64,000 nucleotides of DNA from NCBI RefSeq assembly GCF_005144415.1, contig NZ_SWJE01000003.1, positions 424,513 to 488,512 on the forward strand. The letters run 5' to 3'. The notes below the pieces were generated by a model that worked only from the letters and a program-made list of their open reading frames with translations, was not told the DNA's origin and did no database searches. The position numbers and the translations under genes are program-made. This document shows positions 36,456 through 44,057 of this stretch, piece after piece. Numbering within the stretch: position 1 is the stretch's first letter; each line of letters begins with the position of its first letter. The stretch is from Trinickia terrae. Lineage in GTDB: Bacteria > Pseudomonadota > Gammaproteobacteria > Burkholderiales > Burkholderiaceae.

Positions 36456-37739
36456 TTGAAGATCCTGATCTACGGGCTCAACTACGCGCCCGAACTCACC
36501 GGCATCGGCAAGTACACGGCCGAGATGGCCGAGGCGCTCGCGCTGCTAGGGCATGAGGTGCGCGTGGTTTGCGCGCCGCCTTACTACCCGGAGTGGCGGG
36601 TCGCGCCCGGGCATTCGGCCGCGCGCTACTGCACCGAGGTCAGGCGCGGCGTGCGCATCTGGCGCGCGCCGCTGTGGGTTCCCGCGCAGCCGAGCGGCGC
36701 GACGCGCATGGTTCACCTGGCGTCGTTCGCGCTTTCCTCGCTGCCGCTCCTGCTGCGTCAGGCGCTCTGGCGTCCCGAGGTGGTGATGACGATCGCGCCG
36801 GCGCTGATGTGCGCGCCGGCCGCCGCCGCGCTCGCGCGCGTTACCGGCGCGAAGAGCTGGCTGCATGTGCAGGATTTCGAAGTCGATGCGGCCTTCAACC
36901 TCGGCTTGCTCAGGAGCGAGAGGGCGGCGCGCATCGCGCATGCCGTCGAGCGCGCGCTCATGCGCCGCTTCGATGTGGTGTCGTCGATCTCGGCGCGCAT
37001 GGTCGAGCGCGCGCAGCGTCTCGGTGTCGAGACGGGCAGGCTGTTCTCGCTGCCGAACTGGGTCGACACGAACGTGATCTATCCGCTACACGGCGCGAAC
37101 GGCTACCGGCGCGAGCTCGAGATTCCGGACGGCAACCGCGTCGTGCTGTACTCCGGCAACATGGGCTCGAAGCAGGGCCTCGAGCTGTTGGCGGCGGCCG
37201 CGGCGCGGCTCGTCGAGCGCACCGACCTGAGCTTCGTGTTCTGCGGCAACGGCGCGACCAAGGCCGAATTGATGCGGCGCTGCGAAGGCCTGCCGAACTG
37301 CCGGTTCCTGCCGGTGCAGCCGGCCGAGCGTCTCAACGAACTGCTCAATCTCGCGGACATCCACGTCTTGCCGCAGCGCGGCGACGCGGCCGATCTCGTG
37401 ATGCCGTCGAAACTGACCGGCATGCTGGCGAGCGGCGGGGCGATCATCGCGATGGCGCGGCCGGGAACCGAGCTCCATGCCGCCGTGGAGGGAAGGGGTG
37501 TAGTGGTGGAGCCCGAGAACGTCGAGGCGCTTGCGGCGGCGATTGCGGCCCTTGCCGGTGATCCGCTGCGGCGCGCAACGCTGGGCGCGGCGGCGCGCCG
37601 CTATGCGGAAGAGACGCTCGCGCCCGCGGCCGTGTTCAGCCGGCTCGATGCGCGGCTCGCGGAGCTCGGGCGCGGCGACGGCGGCGCGCCCCGGCACGCG
37701 AGGCCGGTCTCGACGACGGAAAACCGCTCACCACGGTGA
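36456..37739 (+). CDS. wcaI: WcaI-like colanic-acid-type glycosyltransferase
   Basis: 427 residues. Translation starts at TTG 36456, directly abutting the TGA of the previous gene, so it depends on re-initiation. The N-terminus 'ILIYGLNYAPELTGIGKYTA' and 'APPYYPEWRV' closely match my memory of E. coli WcaI. The GT4 C-domain has 'RVVLYSGNMGSKQGLELLAA' and 'DIHVLPQRGDAADLVMPSKL' with 'TGMLASGGAIIAMA'. It probably adds fucose or a neutral sugar to the EPS repeat. It ends convergently, overlapping the next minus-strand gene by 12 bases. Confidence 0.88.
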   Translation: MKILIYGLNYAPELTGIGKYTAEMAEALALLGHEVRVVCAPPYYPEWRVAPGHSAARYCTEVRRGVRIWRAPLWVPAQPSGATRMVHLASFALSSLPLLLRQALWRPEVVMTIAPALMCAPAAAALARVTGAKSWLHVQDFEVDAAFNLGLLRSERAARIAHAVERALMRRFDVVSSISARMVERAQRLGVETGRLFSLPNWVDTNVIYPLHGANGYRRELEIPDGNRVVLYSGNMGSKQGLELLAAAAARLVERTDLSFVFCGNGATKAELMRRCEGLPNCRFLPVQPAERLNELLNLADIHVLPQRGDAADLVMPSKLTGMLASGGAIIAMARPGTELHAAVEGRGVVVEPENVEALAAAIAALAGDPLRRATLGAAARRYAEETLAPAAVFSRLDARLAELGRGDGGAPRHARPVSTTENRSPR

Positions 37740-38267
37740 CTTGTAGACCGGGTGCTGCTTGTCGGGATTGAGGGGATCGGCCGAGCCGCGATAGACGGAC
37801 TTGGCCGCGTTGGCCGGCGTGCGCGGCTGGGCCTGGGCTTGCTGCGCGCCGGGCTTCCCGGCGGCGAGCGCGTCGGCTGTGCCTTGTTTCGCGCCAGGCT
37901 TGGCTTTGTCGCCTCCGCCGCTCATCGGCACGCTTTGCGAGTTGATCAGGTCGGTCTGCTGCGCTCCGTTCGATTCGTTTTCGAACTGCGAGCGGTATGG
38001 GTCGCCATAGGGCGCGGGCGCGCCGAGCAACTGGTTTTCGTGGGTGTCGCCGAGCATGCGCGCGGCTGCGGCGCCCATCGCGGCGCCGTTGTCCGTCTCG
38101 GTCGGACCGAGCGTTGCGCCGTCGTCGGGCCGTGCGGCTGCCGCATTGTCTTTTGGCGCGGCGTTGGCATTCTGCTGCGCTTGCGCGGCAGGCGGATAAA
38201 CCGTGAGGAGCAGCGGCGCCAGCGCGAGCAGCAACGCAGCACGCGTGCGCCGGAAATCGTTTCTCAT
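37728..38267 (-). CDS. Exported low-complexity protein of unknown function
   Basis: 179 residues from ATG 38267 (GGGAGG upstream on the minus strand). A clear Sec signal peptide ('AALLLALAPLLLTVYPPAAQ', cleavage after AQA) is followed by an Ala/Gln/Asn/Pro-rich, probably disordered chain with 'GDPYRSQFENESNGAQQTDL' and a short C-terminal 'SVYRGSADPLNPDKQHPVY'. No domain is recognised. It is inserted antisense within the EPS locus between wcaI and wcaF and may be an envelope accessory protein. Confidence 0.75.
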   Translation of the reverse strand: MRNDFRRTRAALLLALAPLLLTVYPPAAQAQQNANAAPKDNAAAARPDDGATLGPTETDNGAAMGAAAARMLGDTHENQLLGAPAPYGDPYRSQFENESNGAQQTDLINSQSVPMSGGGDKAKPGAKQGTADALAAGKPGAQQAQAQPRTPANAAKSVYRGSADPLNPDKQHPVYKSPW

Positions 38268-38488
38268 TGACTGCCTCCCTTGTGCAATGCATTTGAATGC
38301 TCCCGCAATCGAGCCGCCCCCAGCCGCCAAAACTCCTGCTCATGCGGCCAATGGCGGCGTGTCGCGCAGACGTTGCGTTAGGCACAGAACCATAATCTGC
38401 GCGTAACGCAGACATATCGAGCGTCGCGAATGCGAAGACGAACCATGTCTTCCAACGCGAGCCAGAAACGTTCCTGGGGGTTGCAGAG

Positions 38489-39127
38489 ATGGAGCGAATC
38501 ATCGAACACGGCGAAGTCGGCGGGCAGCATGAACGCCCCATGCCGGAAGCCCGGCGCGAGCCGGCCGCGAAAGTCATCGACCTGAGCCGCGCGGGCAAGG
38601 GCAACTACGTCGCGAAGCGCGGCTTTCTGATCGAGGCCGCGTGGTTCGCGATTGAAGCCTGCATCATCAACAACAAGCTCGTGCCGAGCAGCGCGCTGCG
38701 CGTCGCGCTCCTGCGCCTGTTCGGCGCGAAGATCGGCACAGGCTGCCGCTTTCCGCATCCGCTGCGCGTGAAGGCGCCGTGGAACCTCGAAGTCGGCGAT
38801 CACTGCTGGTTCGGCGTCGACGTCTGGATCTACAACCAGGCGCTGATCCGCATCGGCTCGAACGTCTGCATCTCGCAAGGCACGTTTCTGACGGCGGGCT
38901 CGCACGATATGAGCACGACGATGGACCTGCACGTCGAGCCCATCGTCATCGAGGACGGGGTCTGGATCACGTCGAAATGCGTCGTGCAGATGGGCGTGAC
39001 GATCGGACGCTCGGCGGTGGTCACGCCGCTGTCGGTGGTGCATCGGTCGCTTGCGCCTGAAGGGGTGTATGGGGGGAATCCTTGCCGGTTTATTCGGAAG
39101 CGGTTTGAGGGGCGATGTCCCTCGTAA
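38489..39127 (+). CDS. wcaF: WcaF-like putative colanic-acid acetyltransferase
   Basis: 212 residues. It is a left-handed beta-helix O-acetyltransferase: hexapeptide-like repeats run from about residue 75 to 205 ('LFGAKIGTGCRFPHPLRVKA', 'NLEVGDHCWFGVDVWIYNQA', 'NVCISQGTFLTAGSHDMSTT', 'IVIEDGVWITSKCVVQMGVT', 'GGNPCRFIRKRF'). The catalytic His is in 'GSHD'. It would acetylate a sugar of the EPS repeat, as WcaF is proposed to do. It has a longer N-terminal extension than WcaF of E. coli. A 17-base inverted repeat TCTGCG/CGCAGA (38396-38412) lies upstream in the promoter region. Confidence 0.85.
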   Translation: MERIIEHGEVGGQHERPMPEARREPAAKVIDLSRAGKGNYVAKRGFLIEAAWFAIEACIINNKLVPSSALRVALLRLFGAKIGTGCRFPHPLRVKAPWNLEVGDHCWFGVDVWIYNQALIRIGSNVCISQGTFLTAGSHDMSTTMDLHVEPIVIEDGVWITSKCVVQMGVTIGRSAVVTPLSVVHRSLAPEGVYGGNPCRFIRKRFEGRCPS

Positions 39128-39277
39128 TGTCTTTCTGAATGGACATTGAACGGTTGCGTTCGGCTGTCCTGACGGTAACCGTTACGGTTGCTGCTTTTGG
39201 GACTATTCCTATAGCGTGCTTTGCGGTCATTCGACTACGTTGCTCTCTCCAAAAATAAAAGCTGAAGGAGATGAGCG

Positions 39278-39397
39278 ATGGATAAGCCGAGTCACGCGCG
39301 ACCGCGGTCTATAGATCAGTTTACGGTCCAACTCGCGGCGCTGCGGCGTGTTCAACGGGAGGCTAAGCGTGCAGCATGCCCGGAGCGCGCCCGATGA
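39278..39397 (+). CDS. Small leader protein of the three-gene cassette, 39 residues
   Basis: ATG 39278 follows GAAGGAG at good spacing. The frame encodes a basic peptide ('DQFTVQLAALRRVQREAKRA') and ends in TGA at 39395-39397. It shares ATGA with the next start at 39394, so translation is coupled. It may be a true small gene, or a leader that sets expression of the larger downstream gene. A small frame also stands before vgrG (17144). No domain is recognised. Confidence 0.55.
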   Translation: MDKPSHARPRSIDQFTVQLAALRRVQREAKRAACPERAR

Positions 39398-40179
39398 GCG
39401 CGGCGAAGAGGTTGCGCACACGCACTTTTGGTTCGCAGCCTGAATTGATCCGCATGCGCGACCTGGAGCCGGAAGACGCGTCTTGGGTCTCCGATCCACT
39501 CGCTGCGTGGAATGCGATCGAAAGCAAGGCGCGTGCGGCGTTGATGCACAGGAACATCGAGTTCGATTCGGGGCACGTCAGCGGCTACCAGCTTGCCGAG
39601 TTCCTGGACGACACGTTTGACACAAGCTGGCGTCGCGCGCCGGTGTATGAGCACGCGATACGGGTCAATCGATTGGAAGCGCTCAGGCATCAGATCGACC
39701 GAGGGCGCTGGGTAGTGCTGGGGTGGTGGAAACGCCAACTGGTCGAGTGGATAGAGGATCCCGGGGTGCCGGAAGGCGGACGCTGGCAACTTCGTCCGAG
39801 ATGGCGAAGTGTGGAAAATGGCAGCGCGCTGGAACGGCACTTGAACGAGGTGTCCCGGCGGCGCTGGCGGGAGACCGTACGAACCAGCACGCCGCTATCG
39901 GATGAACCGTTTCGCGCGCAGTTCGACGCGGGCAGCCGTGTATCGACGCCGCTTGGCGACGCGCAACCGTTTGAACTGGGCGAATCGTCCGTTGGCGGGG
40001 ACGTCATGGACATTGCAGCTCGCGGCGTGGGCGAAGCGCAAGAAGCGGAGTGTTACGCCGAATACGAGGCCCGGCTCGAGTCGTGCAAACTTTATGCAGC
40101 CATGTCGAGCGATCCTTATACCTATGTCTCGTGCAAGGCGAACGCCTTCCGGCTATACAACCAATGCAGAGGGTATTGA
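39394..40179 (+). CDS. Polymorphic effector-like protein sharing an N-domain with the HExxH effector
   Basis: 261 residues from ATG 39394; an ATG at 39376 is in frame but lies inside the previous gene. Residues about 30-95 ('LAAWNAIESKARAALMHRNI', 'YQLAEFLDDTFDTSWRRAPV') align with the N-terminal domain of the effector at 20396, in the pattern AW.AIE..A.AAL, H..... QL..FLDD, W R.APV. The C-terminal part is different: a Cys-rich helical module from about residue 215 ('AECYAEYEARLESCKLYAAM', 'VSCKANAFRLYNQCRGY'). It has no signal peptide. A common N-domain joined to a different C-domain, plus a coupled small gene downstream, is the design of a toxin/immunity pair, probably T6SS-delivered. Function is inferred. 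Confidence 0.65.
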   Translation: MSAAKRLRTRTFGSQPELIRMRDLEPEDASWVSDPLAAWNAIESKARAALMHRNIEFDSGHVSGYQLAEFLDDTFDTSWRRAPVYEHAIRVNRLEALRHQIDRGRWVVLGWWKRQLVEWIEDPGVPEGGRWQLRPRWRSVENGSALERHLNEVSRRRWRETVRTSTPLSDEPFRAQFDAGSRVSTPLGDAQPFELGESSVGGDVMDIAARGVGEAQEAECYAEYEARLESCKLYAAMSSDPYTYVSCKANAFRLYNQCRGY

Positions 40180-40469
40180 TGACACCAACTCCATCTAAAC
40201 GTTCGTTCGTCGTGTCTTATGACGAGACGACTGAGAAGCTATCGGTTTGCGCCCTTAAAGATTCCGATCTTGCGCCTTTGCGAGGGAGCGAAGTCGTGGC
40301 CGACTGGCCTTTGGCAAGCATCAATTACGAACTCGGCGAAGATGTCGCCCGGCGCTTGGGAATTACAGCGCTTTCTATCCTTGCTCTTTATCATCCATCG
40401 CTGAAACCGATGCTGAAGGTTTCGCTGCAAGTCCCTCCGCTTCCCGACGATACCCCTGCCGGGCAGTAA
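40179..40469 (+). CDS. Candidate immunity protein of the cassette
   Basis: 96 residues. ATG 40179 overlaps the TGA of the effector-like gene by one base. The soluble peptide ('KRSFVVSYDETTEKLSVCAL', 'VVADWPLASINYELGEDVAR', 'ALSILALYHPSLKPMLKVSL') has alternating beta-like segments, no signal peptide and no membrane helix. It is not recognised as a known family. Position and coupling suggest it neutralises the product of 39394 in the cytoplasm. Confidence 0.55.
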   Translation: MTPTPSKRSFVVSYDETTEKLSVCALKDSDLAPLRGSEVVADWPLASINYELGEDVARRLGITALSILALYHPSLKPMLKVSLQVPPLPDDTPAGQ

Positions 40470-40911
40470 TACCGATATCAGGGCCGCTGTTCGGCGGCTC
40501 CTCTCTATGTCGGCCGCGAGCAACAGTTGCTCACACGTGTGTCCCCTTTCAAAAAAGACCCGCCGGCAAGCGTTCTATTGACGCGCCGCAAGGCGGCAGG
40601 CATCCCGGGTCGGCGCGGACTTGCATCCGCCTTTCGCGCGGATTACCACGCGCTGTGCAACGCGTTCGCCGGATGTGCGGTGCCGCACGCTGTCTTTCCG
40701 GCTTGGCTGTCGGCGCAGCGATGTTGGCGGGCGGCGAGGGCGCCGCCGTTCGAAGATTGCATACGAGTGTTTGTTTGTTGGGAGCACGGAATGAGCGCCG
40801 CGCGACCACTTGGACGCAACACGTCGGGGGACATGTTGCGCGCGGGACAAACGACGCTGGCTGCGAGACCGCTGGAACGCTGCAAAGCAAAGAAGACGGG
40901 AGCATGGGGAT
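40470..40911. promoter_or_regulatory. Gap before the GMC oxidoreductase gene
   Basis: 442 bases with no supported gene. Open frames present lack codon bias and start signals. It separates the inserted cassette from the resuming EPS genes and should hold the promoter for 40912. No clear promoter boxes or terminator are visible. Confidence 0.3.
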
Positions 40912-42657
40912 ATGTTCATAGATACACGCGGGGTCGAGGAGGGCGTCGAGGTCGAGACGACGGTCTGCATCATCGGGGCAGGCGTCGCCGGCATCACCCT
41001 CGCGCTCGAAATGAATCGCCTCGGCATCGATACGTGCCTGCTCGAGAGCGGCGGCTACAAATCGGATGACGAAACGCGCGACCTCTATCGCGGCGAGAAC
41101 GCCGGCCTGCCCTACACGTTCGCCGACGGCAGCCGCAGCCGCTATCTGGGCGGCAGCAGCAATTGCTGGGGCGGCTGGTGCCGGCCGCTCGATCCGTGGG
41201 ATTTCGACAAGCGCGACTGGGTCGCACACAGCGGCTGGCCGTTCGGCCTCGACGAGCTCGCGCCGTATTACGCGCGCACGCATCGCCTGCTCAAGCTCGG
41301 CCCGAACAATTTCGACCCGGCCTACTGGGAGGGCGAGATCGGCCGCGCCGACGTGCGGCGCGTGCCGCTCGTGACCGGCGACGTGCGCGACACCGTTTCG
41401 CAGTTCAGCCCGCCGGCGCGCTTCGGCAAGCTCTACCGGCAGGACCTCGAGCGCGCCGCGCAGGTGCGCGTGTTCCTCTACGCGAACGCGACGCACATCG
41501 ATACCGATGCCGATGCGAAGACGGTCAGGCGCATCCAGGTCGCGACGCTCACGGGCCGGCGCATGACCGTGACCGCGAAGCGCTACGTGCTCGCCACGGG
41601 CGGCATCGAGAATGCACGGCTCCTGCTCGCGTCGAACCGCGTGCAGGCGGCGGGGCTCGGCAACGGCAACGACGTCGTCGGGCGCTACTTCGCGGACCAT
41701 CCGCGGCTCATGTCTGGCAGCGTGCGCTTTCACAAGGCGTGGGCGCGCAACAAGCTCTACGACATCAAATACCACTATCAGAACGCGGCGGTGTCGGCGC
41801 ACGGCACGTTCATCTCGTCGCAGTTCGCGCTCACGCACGAGGTGCTCGAGCGCGAGCGTCTGCTCAACGCGCGCGTCTGGTTCTTCTCGCTCTTCTACGG
41901 CGAAGGCAGCGCGGGCGCGGAGGCGCTGATCCGCTGCAAGCAGGCGCTCCTGAAGAAGGACCAGCCGGGCTGGAAACTGCGCGACGATCTGGCGACGATG
42001 GCCGCGCATCCGGTCGATACGGTTGGCTTCGGCTTGACGCGGCTCTTGCAGCCGCGCTCGCTCATCACCGACGTCAAGATGCAGGCGATCGTCGAAGCCG
42101 CGCCGAACCGCGACAGCCGCGTGACGCTGTCGGGCGTGCGCGACCGGCTGGGGATGCCGCGCGTGAAGGTCGAGTGGCGACTCGACGAGCTCGTGCAGCG
42201 CACCTTCGACCGCACCTTCGCGCTGGTCGCCGAGGCGCTGCGCGCGGGCGGCGTTGCCGAGGTGGCGCTCGATGCGCCGCTGCAGGGACGCGCCTGGTCC
42301 GCGGCGCTCGAGGGCACCTGGCATCACATGGGGACCACGCGCATGCACGATTCGCCGAAAGAGGGCGTCGTCGACCGCGATTGCAAGGTGCATGGCATGA
42401 GCAACCTGCATATCGCCGGCAGCTCGGTGTTTCCGACCGTCGGCGCCAACTTCCCGACCATCACGATCACGGCGCTCGCGCTGCGGCTCGCTGGGCATCT
42501 CGCGCAGGCGCTGGGCAGCCCGGAGGCGGTGATCGCTTCGACCGATGCGCTCGGCGGCGAGTGGCGCGGGCCGGAATCGAAGCCAGTGGAGACGCTGCCG
42601 TTCGCGGCTTCCTCGCTCGCGCATGTGGCTGCTGCTGCGCGGGCTGCTAAGGATTGA
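40912..42657 (+). CDS. GMC-family FAD-dependent oxidoreductase
   Basis: 581 residues. An N-terminal Rossmann FAD motif 'VCIIGAGVAGITLALEMNRL' is followed by 'RSRYLGGSSNCWGGWCRPLD', 'ATGGIENARLLLASN' and the C-terminal GMC domain 'GTWHHMGTTRMHDSPKEGVV', 'GSSVFPTVGANFPTITITAL', which hold the catalytic His and Asn. GMC enzymes oxidise sugars or alcohols. Genes of this type occur in several EPS loci, where they may oxidise a sugar or a lipid-linked intermediate. The enzyme is full length. It lies between two inserted modules within the locus. Confidence 0.88.
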   Translation: MFIDTRGVEEGVEVETTVCIIGAGVAGITLALEMNRLGIDTCLLESGGYKSDDETRDLYRGENAGLPYTFADGSRSRYLGGSSNCWGGWCRPLDPWDFDKRDWVAHSGWPFGLDELAPYYARTHRLLKLGPNNFDPAYWEGEIGRADVRRVPLVTGDVRDTVSQFSPPARFGKLYRQDLERAAQVRVFLYANATHIDTDADAKTVRRIQVATLTGRRMTVTAKRYVLATGGIENARLLLASNRVQAAGLGNGNDVVGRYFADHPRLMSGSVRFHKAWARNKLYDIKYHYQNAAVSAHGTFISSQFALTHEVLERERLLNARVWFFSLFYGEGSAGAEALIRCKQALLKKDQPGWKLRDDLATMAAHPVDTVGFGLTRLLQPRSLITDVKMQAIVEAAPNRDSRVTLSGVRDRLGMPRVKVEWRLDELVQRTFDRTFALVAEALRAGGVAEVALDAPLQGRAWSAALEGTWHHMGTTRMHDSPKEGVVDRDCKVHGMSNLHIAGSSVFPTVGANFPTITITALALRLAGHLAQALGSPEAVIASTDALGGEWRGPESKPVETLPFAASSLAHVAAAARAAKD

Positions 42658-42666
42658 GGTTTTTGT

Positions 42667-42903
42667 CGATTGAGGTTTTTGTCGCGGGAACTTTGAATTC
42701 GCGGCGGTCCGTATAGTCCGTCCCTCCCCGGGACCGGGGTCACTTTTGTCCTTGCCAAAAGTAACCAAAAGCGCGTCCTCGGCGGACGGCCTTGGCCCGT
42801 TAGCACTCAGTCCTGTCTGCGGTAGCGGTCTTTGGGTTCCAGCGTCTCCGCACGCCGAACCGCCGAAGCGCACGCGGCTCGTGGTCGCCCAGCTTCGAAA
42901 CAC
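42667..42903 (+). repeat. Left arm of the inverted repeat around the SymE module
   Basis: About 235 bases that recur inverted at 43812-44046 with roughly 85-90% identity by eye. Landmarks are GAGGTTTTTGTCGCGG, GTCCGTCCCTCCCCGGGACC, CTTTTGTCCTTGCCAAAAGT and GGTCTTTGGGTTCCAGC. The arm contains its own short hairpin ACTTTTG/CAAAAGT. The first 16 bases (GATTGAGGTTTTTGTC) are present twice in tandem from 42651. Confidence 0.8.
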
Positions 42904-43095
42904 ATTGACGGCGTCGATTTTGCAGCGCTCCGATCCCTTCTTCGCCTTCCGGTCACATGGCCGAACGGATAGGTTGATCGGATAACTGATCACCCATACA
43001 GTGGTCCGGTGACTTTCACCCAACTCCACCGCTCACACAGGAGGCGCACGCGCATTTGACGCCGTAAACGCAGCGCGGGCCGCAAGTGTTACCAG

Positions 43096-43141
43096 CACTC
43101 ACGACCCGCTGACCACCATCAACTCTCTACAGGAGTCGACT
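43096..43141 (+). promoter_or_regulatory. Conserved leader of symE-like gene 1
   Basis: The bases just before the start (CACTCACGACCCGCTGACC, ACCATCAACTC, then AGGAGTCGACT) match almost exactly the leader of the second SymE-like gene at 61968-61923 on the minus strand (CACTCACAGCCCGCTGACC, ACCACCAACTC, then GAGGAGTTGACC). Conservation outside the coding part suggests a regulatory RNA or translational control site. In E. coli the antisense RNA SymR covers this part of symE. Confidence 0.6.
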
Positions 43142-43366
43142 ATGGCTGACGCCGATCTTACCTCACGTCCCGCTCTCTCCGAGCGCCGCGTCACGATTCA
43201 GCAATCCCGTCGCTGGCGGCCCTACTCGCCTCGGCCCCGTAACGGCCCGCCCCTCATGCTCTGGTTCAAGCTTTCCGGACGATGGCTCGAGCACGCCGGT
43301 TTCAAACCCCATCAGCAACTCAAGATCGAAGTCCAACAAGAACGGCTTGTGATCACGCCTGCGTGA
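43142..43366 (+). CDS. SymE-like type I toxin family protein
   Basis: 74 residues. The C-terminal half 'MLWFKLSGRWLEHAGFKPHQ' and 'QLKIEVQQERLVITPA' is the SymE signature (GxWLExAGF ... V...LVIT), a swapped-hairpin/AbrB-like fold. E. coli SymE is SOS-induced, acts on RNA or DNA, and is held down by the antisense RNA SymR. AGGAG precedes the ATG. The N-terminus 'SERRVTIQQSRRWRPYSPRP' is basic. It sits between two inverted repeat arms and beside a 42-bp tandem repeat. No separate antitoxin gene is seen. Confidence 0.85.
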   Translation: MADADLTSRPALSERRVTIQQSRRWRPYSPRPRNGPPLMLWFKLSGRWLEHAGFKPHQQLKIEVQQERLVITPA

Positions 43367-43400
43367 GTGATCGCATAGGCAGCGAACCCGGCGCGCACAT

Positions 43401-43708
43401 GGGCCTCAAACCCTCGCGTGCCGCGATCCGAGCCTCGCGCATGAGCCGCAAAGCCTCGCGCGCCGCGGCCTGAGCCTCGCGCATGAGCCTCAAAGCCTCG
43501 CGCGCCGCGGTCTGAGCCTCGCACGTGAGCCTCAAAGCCTCGCGCGCCGCGGCTTGAGCCTCGCGCATGAGCCTCAAAGCCTCGCGCGCCGCGGTCTGAG
43601 TCTCGCACGTGAGCTTCAAAGCCTCGCGCGCCGCGGTCCGAGCCTCGCGGATGAGCCTCAAAGCCTCGCGTGCCGCGATCTGAACCTCGCGCATGAGCCT
43701 CAAACCCA
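43401..43708. repeat. 42-bp minisatellite, seven full units plus a partial one
   Basis: Units begin at 43401, 43443, 43485, 43527, 43569, 43611 and 43653, with a partial unit at 43695. The core is GCCTCAAAGCCTCGCGCGCC followed by GCGGTCTGAGCCTCGC. Units 3 and 5 end CACGT while the others end GCGCAT or GCGGAT, so there is a partial higher-order alternation. Because 42 is divisible by 3, several frames stay open. On the minus strand one encodes a 14-residue helical repeat (EALRLMREAQTAAR). There are no spacers, so it is not a CRISPR array. Confidence 0.9.
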
Positions 43709-43811
43709 ACTGAACGGAAGGCCATGCCCAAGAGGGCGGATTTAGGTTTCGTGGGGCATGCGTTGCAAGACGAGCCTTTTCCGGCGCATCTCGACTGCCG
43801 ACATGGGTTTG

Positions 43812-44046
43812 ATTCGAAGCCGAGGCAACCACGAGCCGCGTGCGTTTCGGCGGTTCGGCGCGCGGTGAGGCTGGAACCCAAAGACCGCTACGGCCAACAG
43901 GACTGAGTGCGTTTCGGCCGAGGCCGTCCGCCGAGGACGCGCTTTTGGTTACTTTTGGCAAGGACAAAAGTGACCCCGGTCCCGGGGAGGGACGGACTAA
44001 ACGGACCGGCGCGAACTCAAAGTTTCCGCGACAAAAACCTCAAACC
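43812..44046 (-). repeat. Right arm of the inverted repeat around the SymE module
   Basis: Inverted counterpart of 42667-42903. It ends 11 bases before the stop of the glycosyltransferase at 44058, and the left arm begins just past the GMC gene stop, so the pair delimits a module of about 1.4 kb set exactly between two EPS genes. No transposase is inside. The shared sequence looks like a repeat used elsewhere in such genomes and could be the target or the means of insertion. Confidence 0.8.
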
Positions 44047-44057
44047 AGCGACGATCT

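Noticed and set aside
43401..43708. CRISPR array
   Set aside because: Units are contiguous 42-mers with no unique spacers, and no cas genes are near.
43353..43967. A 204-codon minus-strand gene encoding a 14-residue helical repeat
   Set aside because: It begins inside the right inverted-repeat arm, several frames stay open because the unit is a multiple of three, and it has no Shine-Dalgarno. Kept only as a repeat.
42667..44046. Insertion sequence or transposon
   Set aside because: Inverted repeats are present but no transposase, and no target-site duplication could be made out, so mobility is only a possibility.
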